Shown here: positions 34,101 through 41,075 of the stretch, in pieces
Numbering within the stretch: position 1 is the stretch's first letter
How the letters are laid out: every line of letters begins with the position of its first letter
From: Plakobranchus ocellatus
Lineage: Eukaryota; Mollusca; Gastropoda; Plakobranchidae
DNA length: 41,075 bases
Assembly: GCA_019648995.1 (NCBI GenBank)
Contig: BLXT01004326.1
Location: forward strand, 1,846,362 to 1,887,436
Direction of reading: 5' to 3'
Made by a program: the position numbers and the translations under genes
Notes under the pieces: model-generated
What the model was told of the DNA's origin: nothing
The model's database searches: none
What the model saw: the letters and a program-made list of their open reading frames with translations, nothing else

Positions 34101-35484
34101 AAATTTTCATGGCCACATCACAATGGATACATTTGTGATTCATTCCTATTTTTTGGTTATTGAGGAAAATCTATTTAGTGTCAAAACCAAAGAGAAGGAT
34201 AGTTGACAGCTACCAAAATATATAATCCGTAACATTAATCACAGGAATTTAATTTTTTAAAAAGTGTCCCACTTTTCAAGCTCACCTTTTGTCAATGGCT
34301 CATATGGGAAACTAATTTATGATTTATGTTGCATTGACAACTTATTCAAAATGGTTCTGTTTGCCCAAATAACAAATTATTAATTTTGGTTCTTATGTTC
34401 ACAACCAAAACTTGATTCACCATCACAAGTGACAGGCTGAGTTCACTTATTTTCATTTCAATGTATACTTCCAACCAAGAGAAAGTTATGACACAGCATT
34501 ATAATTTGTGCTAGAAGAGGAACTCAGAGAGAATGAAATTTCTACAACAGACAAAACTCATTATTTCTTGTCAAAAGTTTTATTGAAAGTATTTAGTTCC
34601 ACTCTAATCACATATGACAAAGAACTTAAAACCTTTTTTAAAGCCTCATATTCATATTTAGTTGTAAAACAACTAGCATAAACCCATGAGTTGATTGACA
34701 TATTTCTATTCTAATCCTACAGATGACCAACTTCAATGTAAATGAAAATCACAAACAAGAGTAAAAAATAACCCATGGAAGGATGTATACATTGCAGAGC
34801 CTTATTTCATAAATAGGGCCAATCCTTAATACTAATAGCAGTAAAATTTTAAAGCAGGATATAATTTAAAATGTTTTTTATGCCATTTCAAGGATATCTT
34901 TTTTACTTCTGAACATTCCCCTCTTTAGTATCATAACAGGGTTTGGCTCCCAGGTGTGCAAAATCCTTCCAAACCAATTCCTCTATGGGCAGCTGTCCCT
35001 CTCCTCTCCTTCCTTATACAGTATCATTATATTAAAGATTAATGCTCTAAAAAAATGACCTGAAGATTTTTTACCTGACAGCTCTCACGACGAAATAACA
35101 AACTACAATTCCAGTCACTCCAAGAGAAACATAGAGGGTACGTAATAACATTGCCTTGTTCTGAGACAATCGTAAGAGAGTGCCAACAGGTACATCATCC
35201 TTGCATCTTGTATCATTGTGATTGGCTGAAAGACTGCAATTCACCTTTTGAGAATTATGTTCTACTTCATTGGCATTACTACTAGATCTACTTTGTGCAT
35301 TTGAAGCAGGGGATGCTTTTTCTCCTTGCACTTGAACATCACGTTTCACTCTATGCAATTCTTTATCTCCTTTGAAATCAAGATTTGATAATGATTGTGC
35401 AGACTCATTCATCAATGCAAGGCCAATGCATGAAACAATGATAGTCAAAATTGCAATGGACACATCCGGGACTAAATGTGGCAT
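31042..35484 (-). CDS. FAM174B: FAM174-family single-pass membrane protein, complete, 2 coding exons
   Basis: Coding exons are 35484-35075 (410 nt) and 31183-31042 (142 nt), joined in phase 2 to give 183 aa. The donor is AG/gtaaaa and the acceptor tttcag. Seen: an N-terminal hydrophobic signal peptide (about 1-23); a polar, low-complexity lumenal region with NxS/T sequons including NES, NCS and NDT; one membrane span (about 115-134) ending YFVVRAVR; then a basic stretch LRRRRSKSRKYG (138-149) and an acidic tail with VEMEPL and DDEDDYTVF. That membrane-basic-acidic module defines FAM174A/B/C. RKYGII, VEM-PL and TVF look nearest FAM174B. Human members are about 130-190 aa. Function is poorly established; a glycosylated type I endomembrane or surface protein is the safe reading. 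The conserved C-terminal half is split by a 3.9-kb intron. Paralogue assignment is tentative. Confidence 0.9.
32506..32671. repeat. Inverted repeat inside the FAM174 intron
   Basis: CCACCTTTTGGCAAT (32506-32520) is perfectly inverted as ATTGCCAAAAGGTGG (32657-32671). A diverged direct copy of the left part lies at about 34275-34310 (CTCACCTTTTGTCAATGGCTCATATGGG versus CCACCTTTTGGCAATTGCTCATGTGGG). This suggests a dispersed MITE-like family. Confidence 0.55.
32970..33134 (-). CDS. Small ORF of uncertain reality inside the FAM174 intron
   Basis: ATG at 33134, stop at 32970, 54 codons, beginning MALNFASPRIL and ending QEVIRNV; basic and polar, no signal peptide or membrane segment, no family recognised. 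It is worth listing only because the sequence just upstream on the same strand (33200-33620) is richer in CpG than any other part of the intron. It may equally be part of an old repeat or an alternative first exon. Confidence 0.2.
   Translation of the reverse strand: MALNFASPRILVIRSRIQILFQMDIKHPSRQFQLKQTRPVNLSQPSQQEVIRNV
35075..35484 (-). CDS. FAM174B: FAM174 coding exon 1 (signal peptide, lumenal region, membrane span)
   Basis: ATG at 35484-35482, donor gt at 35074-35073. Upstream on the same strand, ctcttgatcttacag at about 35525 looks like a 3' splice site. If used, the exon spans 35524-35075 and a noncoding first exon lies further right. Confidence 0.88.
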
Positions 35485-36140
35485 TTTTACAAGTAGGTTT
35501 ATCTTAAACTTTGAATGTCGAGTCCTGTAAGATCAAGAGTTCAGCACCTATGACTTAGTTCTAGAGTCTATATCTGGCAAAACCTCAATGTTGCGGATAT
35601 CTATCTAAAGGGTGAAAAATGAAACACAATTTTGGACTAGATCTAGATCTAGATTAGATCAGAATATCTCTGCTGAAAAGTGTAGGCCAAGAGCTTGTAT
35701 GTACAATGATGAGACAAGAGTCTGGTCCTTATGAGACGCTCCTCCTCTGAATCTGATCAAATGGTAGGAAAAGATAGGCCAAGATGTAGATTCTAGAGTC
35801 TTGTATGTTGATACAAAGATCTCGATTTACGTATTACTAGACTAGATTAGATCTACAAGCCTAGATCTAGATTTAGATCTCTTTACAACACAAAACCTGT
35901 ATCCTAGATCTAGCTTTACCACTGAATAGTAGAAGGAGACAGACCTATATATCGTATATATATAGCACGGTATTTAAGTTGTTTCTTTAGGTCACATAAT
36001 AATATTTCCCGAGATCTTGACTGTCACTTTCAGACAGTACAGCAAGCATTAGCAAAATTAGCAAACGATCACAAAGCTTTAACAGACGGGCCTCTATGAC
36101 GAGTCAGTTTCATAGAGTTACACGCCCTTGGCCTGATCTT
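35485..36140 (-). promoter_or_regulatory. Possible 5' UTR intron and promoter zone of FAM174
   Basis: The upstream flank contains a candidate acceptor at about 35525, dense AGATCT words at 35640-35900, then a compact stretch at 36085-36130 with TGACGAGTCA (AP-1/CRE-like), GGCCTCTATGACG and ACGCCC. The last stretch is the most promoter-like part of the flank. No TATA box or initiator was assigned. This is weak inference. Confidence 0.3.
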
Positions 36141-37000
36141 TTTTTAATGCCAAGTAGGATACGGTAGTTCTAATTTTGATAAAAAAAAAAACACCTTTTT
36201 GTGATTGATTTATTTATTTATCGTTGTTGTATATTCTATGAATATACGAATGTAGTTTATTGCTATGTATTAAATGTCTACATGTTATACTCTTGATGAA
36301 AGTTGGGTAAAATGCATTATCACAACATCTCCTCATGGAATAAAGAGATGCTCAAACAGTGCTAAAAATGTACTGAGAATGAGTTACCGATAATCATCAA
36401 TTAATATCTTCAAACTCTATTTGCAACGAATAAAAGTTGCTGCATTGGATTTGATGTATAAGTGATATACTTGTTTACAATTTTTTTCATAAATCTTGTG
36501 ATTTTATACTACAATATTATTTTTCTCCTTAAAAAAATCATTCGATCTGTTTCTTTATTTTGTTATAAAGTAACAGTTCCTTTTAAACTGTTATTCACTG
36601 TTCCAATGCTCAACACTCGGCAGTCCTACTCACTGTACTCAATTACCTTTCCAACTTCCAACCAGACATTAGATCTAGAAAGTAAATACATGTATGCCTA
36701 GATCTAGATCTAGATCTTCTTCCTACTCTTGAATTAAAAAAACAAAAAAAATTCAAGTCTTGCATTTTTTTCAAGACACAAATCGAATGTTAGGAACAAT
36801 TTAAAAGAAACTCAGCTCACTTAAATTTGAAAACCTCTTTTCAAATAATACAACCATAAGTAAATCTAATGAAGTCGATGTTTTTTTTTTTTACCTTTTA
36901 AGCTGTCAGTTCCTTGATGCTGTTCAGCCACAAAGCGTTGTTTACCTATTTATTTAATAGCTAAGCTACATTATAAGATGAAAGTAAAAAAGTTGTGAAC
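36141..37000. other. No gene recognised between FAM174 and the tandem duplication
   Basis: AT-rich. Contains an AGATCTAGATCTAGATCT run at about 36698-36717. A 79-codon plus ORF at 36462-36701 shows no motif. Confidence 0.5.
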
Positions 37001-37004
37001 AGGG

Positions 37005-37700
37005 GCCGGCAAGACTTCTTTTGCGCTCATTAGAAAGTGGGCAAGAGTTCCGAATGTTAGGATTATCCGAGAATAGCACATTTGTTTTTATGAAAGAAAG
37101 ACTGCTAACTAACCTTTTCTAAAAAATACTATTTAATGGTATGAATAAAAAACACCCTCACAATTTCTTAAAATCACTTGCTTTTTATCGCTAAATTAAT
37201 TACTGAATGGGACCAGATCAATCAAAACTCAGCTGCCATTATCCATGAGTAGGCTTATAAATACATTTGTGATCATTTTTTTTTAACTTTTAGAATGAAG
37301 TTATATTAATTATTTTTTTATAATATTCGTAAATTTAAAGAATTGTCTACAGTTGACTAAAATCCCATACTCACTTGTGCCACTGGTGTTATAGGCAAGA
37401 CTTCCAAATATACACCCATGAAAAGAGAATTTTATGAACGCTAGATTGTTAACCAAATGTCATATTTATCATTTGACATTGTGAAAAATTCTTGTCATCA
37501 GTTATGTTTTATTTCAAAATTAATTTCTGAAACAAACCTGATCAACCAAAACTCAACTTCCATTATTTAAGATGGTGATCCCACGTGATTTTTTCCCCTA
37601 AAATAAAATTTTACAACATATTATTTTTGGATGAAATTATTTGTAATTGTTGACATTTGTTGATAAATTTTTTGAAATTGTCAACAGTTAACGAAAATTG
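37005..37700 (+). repeat. Diverged tandem duplication, unit about 325-385 bp
   Basis: Three landmarks recur in the same order: GGCAAGACTTC at 37008 and 37394; GATCAAxCAAAACTCAxCTxCCATTAT at 37216 and 37540; AATTGTCxACAGTTxACxAAAAT at 37341 and 37676. Offsets (386, 324, 335) differ through indels. No ORF or transposase motif was seen. Confidence 0.65.
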
Positions 37701-38663
37701 CCTTAATTTCATCATTTCAATCGGAATATTGCTATAATTGCATAATCGGAAGTCTTTCCATGCTGTAATTTTTGTTATGTTTTTTTTCTTGTCTTTATTT
37801 TTTAATTGTAGCAGCTTAAAGGTGAAATGTTCTCTGTGTTGTTCATCTTGTCTTCGTTAAATCTACAGGTATTCTTTTTTCCCTTTCAATTAATTTTCCA
37901 ACATCTCCAACTGTTCCAAGATCCTTAAATTCAATTTGTTTTTGGGAGTGAAGTATTTATAAAATCTCAGTGGCCATATCCAGTACTGCTAGAGCTAGAA
38001 AAAGTAGGTAGCTCTGTGGCAAACCTGCAGTTTGCAGTACTGAACAGAGCTCTGGATTTTAAGTTGCGATGAACAATGTTTGGCCTATCGGTAAAGATGA
38101 GTTTCATCTCATTGACTTTATTTGCACACTTACTGCAAAACTAATTAATCATATGAGATTCTAATAAAATAGTATACATATATATATAAGAGAGACAAGC
38201 AAAACAAAACAAAGCCTACAGCATCGATTGGACTACATGTATATTGTAGAGGCCTAGAATATGTGTGTAATATGTATGGACATAAAAGTAAGTTTTCTTG
38301 AAAAATTACAGTCATAAAATACTAAGAGAAGATCAACCATCTCACCCAATCATAATGAAGCTAATTATTGTTTTTAGAAGTTAGTAATAGTTGCAGCAGC
38401 TGCAGGGAAAATAGTATTAGTGGCAGCAGTAATAGGACCAGCAGTTCTAGTACCTACGGCTTCATCATCATAATAATAATAATAAGAATTAATAATAAAA
38501 TAGTAATGATGATGATATAGTTCACTATTAAATCTAGTATTGCTTTTATTTTCATAGCTGTGGGTGAATCTAATCTAGCAAAAAAAATATGAAAGAAAGA
38601 AAACAACAAATAAACAAAAATTGCTATACATGGAGTCACACCATAGCTATAAAAATACATTAA

Positions 38664-38884
38664 CCACTTGAGTGCTATGGGGTCGAATTCGACCCCTATA
38701 TGACTTGACTATTTCAAACTGGCAATATAAAATGCAGGCGTTATCTGGCCATGTAGTTTTGTTTCCATTACGTACTAGGAATGTAAAGAAGTGTGTTTAG
38801 TCGCAGTTGATCAAAGGTAAACCCACAGATGTATTTTTACACACATATCCCCTGTTACTTAATTATAACTCAGCACTCAAGTGA
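38664..38884. mobile_element. piggyBac-like MITE flanked by TTAA
   Basis: A 221-bp element lies between TTAA at 38660-38663 and TTAA at 38885-38888. Ends are CCACTTGAGTGCT (38664-38676) and AGCACTCAAGTGA (38872-38884), inverted with 12 of 13 matches. Three bases inside the left end region is a perfect 18-bp palindrome, GGGGTCGAATTCGACCCC (38679-38696). No coding capacity. TTAA target and short inverted ends fit the piggyBac superfamily. Confidence 0.8.
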
Positions 38885-38948
38885 TTAAGCTCTAGTTACC
38901 CTGTTTACTACTGAAATGAGACAGGCTGCAGGTGGGCGTAGTGCTTCA

Positions 38949-39103
38949 CAGGGATGCCAGTTTTCCGATTTAAACAGGATTTCCGACTTTTTGCCTTATT
39001 TTTATTACTTAAAAGTCAATTATACTTTTATTACAGCTTTGAGAAAACTCTTCATTACCATATAAGTTTCCTCCTTTTTTGTCAGAGGCCACTGGCATCC
39101 CTG
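38949..39103. mobile_element. hAT-like MITE with 6-bp target-site duplication
   Basis: A 155-bp element has perfect 13-bp inverted ends, CAGGGATGCCAGT (38949-38961) and ACTGGCATCCCTG (39091-39103). It is flanked on both sides by GCTTCA (38943-38948 and 39104-39109). The CAGGGATGCC start is typical of hAT ends; the duplication is 6 bp, whereas 8 bp is usual for hAT and 6 bp is known for some hAT groups. Confidence 0.8.
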
Positions 39104-39673
39104 GCTTCAAATACCATACCTGATGGAGCAGCTATTTCCAGCGGTGGTGGCAACAGACCATGTCTACTCTGTGCAGAGGTGCTGGCAATAGCTGAGGAGA
39201 AGTGACTCACTATTTCCACAGGTCCGGGAAACAGGAGCAGCCTTGTATAATTTCCTCACCTCCACATATCTTTGATGGTTGATATAGAATACAGAAAAAA
39301 GAAAAGATTTGTTATATTGTATACTGACTGGAAATGTCACTTTGAATTACATCTATACTGCTGAAAGCCGGAGCTTGGAAAAATGCGCTGTCCTTTTTTA
39401 GTGTTTTCTTGAAGAATCATAAATTTAGATAAAATAATTGAATCTAAGTTGAGACACTTAAAAAAAAATTCATTAAACTTCAAAAATAAATTAATGTTTT
39501 TATGGGTGTGGATGATATATATATTAAAGCAGATATTTTTTTGTAATCCATTATGTTGTGTGCAAAAGAATAAATATTATTTGTGTGGCATTTCCTTTTA
39601 CATCATAGTGGGACAGTTCAAAATTTTCATCTTTATTATTTGTCACTATATTTTATTTGAAGTACAAATCCAA

Positions 39674-39868
39674 ATGGCTCAAGTACATTGGAGGATTTTG
39701 GAATGCCCGCGGCGATTTAAAAACTATTTTATGCAATTATTGGAACATCTTCGCATCATCTACATGTCATTATGTTACAATTACTTCACATCATGGAACA
39801 CAATTTTAGAAACTGCTATGGAACCAATGTTTTGGATTGTGGATCATTCAGCCCGATATATCGGAATT
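39674..39868 (+). CDS. ZDHHC16: ZDHHC16-like palmitoyltransferase, first coding exon only (partial)
   Basis: Encodes 65 aa ending at donor gtaagt (39869), phase 0. Seen: SLCYNYF (residues 32-38) and MEPMFWIVD (49-57) followed by RYIGI, which aligns with SLLYNSF, FEPVYWLVD and RWFGV near the N-terminus of human ZDHHC16, just before its first membrane span. The DHHC cysteine-rich domain would be in later exons beyond the right edge; none is visible in the remaining 1.2 kb, which reads as intron plus a LINE. Family role: S-acyltransferase of ER/Golgi membranes, known to act on ZDHHC6. The ATG chosen is the one after which homology begins; the frame is open for 75 codons further upstream, but that part looks like noncoding AT-rich sequence. 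The identification rests on a short exon. Confidence 0.75.
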
Positions 39869-40236
39869 GTAAGTATGTTTTCCTGTTTTTTGTGGAAGGG
39901 TCTTCACAATGTGAAATACTTGAAACTGCAAATTTTGGAAAGTAATATTAAATCAACGCCATGTTAATGAATGAAAACCTTGTGCATATCATATTTCTGA
40001 TAAAGAAAGAACGTGTTTCTATGCTGTCTAGGTTTTAATCAGACCCTTTTTATTGCAAAGATAAAGCTTGTTTTCTTTTGCACTGTATTAGCAACACAGA
40101 GATTGATAAAGAGTTTTGTAAGTAATTATGCCATCGATAGATCCTTTTATTATTTAGGTCTCATAGCAAAATCAAAAGAAAAAGGTAGCTGATTTCATCA
40201 TTAAGATTTTTTTTGGCAGCCATTATTGAGATGGAA

Positions 40237-40555
40237 TCCACCCAAATAATAAAACCTCTCATATCCTTAAGCAAGCAAAATTATAACCACCACACTGAAT
40301 GTTGTTCGCTTCGTCCGCCTCATTGCTCCAGCACTCGGTGCCTTTGGTACGTGGAAAGGAGTGACGTGCTCCCCTCACCTCTCCTCTCCCATTTCAAGAA
40401 TTCTAGATCCACATTAAAAATTATCATGATGGAATTAGATCTAGTGCAGATCTAGATCTAAAATAAGTTAGTTTCTAGAACGTTCCACCTGAATATTAGA
40501 AAGCCCCTATCCACCCAAATAATGTAACCCACCAACCCTATATTATTTAGGTGGA
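40237..40555. repeat. Repeated TCCACCCAAATAAT words with inverted copy
   Basis: TCCACCCAAATAATA at 40237-40251, TCCACCCAAATAATG at 40510-40524, and inverted TATTATTTAGGTGGA at 40541-40555. The last two can form a hairpin; the outer pair could be ends of a 319-bp MITE. No target duplication was recognised. Confidence 0.35.
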
Positions 40556-40737
40556 AAGTTATACATTGTGTATGAGGAAGGTAGATAAAAACCTTCCATT
40601 TATGAATGGACATCTAGTATGTATTTGATTAGATTCCACCTTTTTCTCCCTTTTTCTTTACAGGCTATGCATTCTTTGGGCATGTTCCAGTCTAGTATAT
40701 GAAATAAAGAAATATAATTTACTGAATTGTAAACAAT

Positions 40738-41075
40738 AACATCATCATCATCATCAAGTGCCTTGCTTGTAAGCGTTGGCGATCATGTCCCTGCACAAAT
40801 CCCTATCTTTGACGGTGGCCAGTATATCGGACACTTTTCCTGGTCCAAGCCATGTGGCCAGTCCATCCATTATCTTCTCCCTTTGTCTTCCTCTGCTTCT
40901 TTTTCCTTCAAACTTTCCTGTTGTTACCAAATATTCCAGATTTCCTCTTCTCATCACGTGGCCCAGAAAGGTGGCTTGACGTTTCCTTATGGTTCTGACC
41001 AGTGATCTTCTTTTATCAGCTTCATTCAGAACTCTCTCATTTGTTTTCTTTGCGGTCCAAGGTATCCGGAGCATT
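40738..41075 (-). mobile_element. LINE 3' end (ORF2 C-terminus), continues past right edge
   Basis: An open frame runs from the window edge to a stop at 40754-40756. It contains LRIPWT, NERVLNEADKR, RQATFLGHVMRRGNLEYL, EGKRSRGRQR and DRDLCRDM, the usual C-terminal tail of LINE ORF2 proteins, and matches the EGKRSRGR block of the copy at 2700-4490. After the stop the minus strand is (TGA)n, a simple-repeat tail (+ strand ATC repeat at about 40740-40756). The frame is intact over 106 codons, so this copy is younger than the others. It sits in the presumed first intron of the ZDHHC16-like gene. Confidence 0.82.

Noticed and set aside
39449-39673. 75 codons of open frame upstream of the ZDHHC16 exon
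   Set aside because: Hydrophobic AT-rich translation with no similarity to the family N-terminus; homology starts after the ATG at 39674.
1-41075. CRISPR arrays, bacterial operons, toxin-antitoxin or phage genes
   Set aside because: Nothing of the kind is present; gene structure and repeats are those of an animal genome.

Overview
The window is animal nuclear DNA: AT-rich, with small phase-compatible exons separated by GT-AG introns of 0.4 to 4 kb, abundant microsatellites and many decayed transposons. Nothing prokaryotic is present. Frequent AGATCTAG and TAGGCCTA words and the divergence of the proteins suggest a lophotrochozoan, most likely a gastropod mollusc. That assignment is inference.

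Three conserved protein-coding genes can be rebuilt from splice sites and homology. (1) 4941-13534, + strand: a complete eight-exon TM6SF1/TM6SF2-type gene (387 aa, EXPERA-type membrane protein), with one GC-AG intron and a C-terminal dilysine motif. (2) 35484-31042, - strand: a complete two-coding-exon FAM174-type gene (183 aa, signal peptide plus one membrane span). (3) 39674-39868, + strand: the first coding exon of a ZDHHC16-type palmitoyltransferase, whose remainder lies past the right edge. TM6SF and FAM174 are convergent and separated by about 17.5 kb with no convincing coding sequence.

The rest is largely mobile-element debris. From the left: a LINE fragment with opposed halves (about 380-1003), a mariner transposase tail (1642-1935), and a longer minus-strand LINE of the same family (about 2700-4490). 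The intergenic block holds a degenerate 249-bp element (23330-23578), a 1757-bp piggyBac-like element between TTAA sites with transposase remnants (24677-26433), a long fold-back repeat (27361-27718) and a pogo-like MITE (28852-29267). Right of FAM174 are a diverged about 0.33-kb tandem duplication (37005-37700), a 221-bp TTAA-flanked MITE (38664-38884), a 155-bp hAT-like MITE with 6-bp target duplication (38949-39103), and the 3' end of another LINE (40738 to the right edge).

The three genes do not form a pathway. All are endomembrane proteins: TM6SF in lipid handling, ZDHHC16 in protein S-acylation, FAM174 of poorly known role. No new defence or enzymatic system was found. The most notable observations are the shared subterminal-palindrome design of the TTAA elements, the apparent strand-composition switch near 19.75 kb between the convergent genes, the inverted LINE, the GC-AG intron and the TM6SF-FAM174 linkage.
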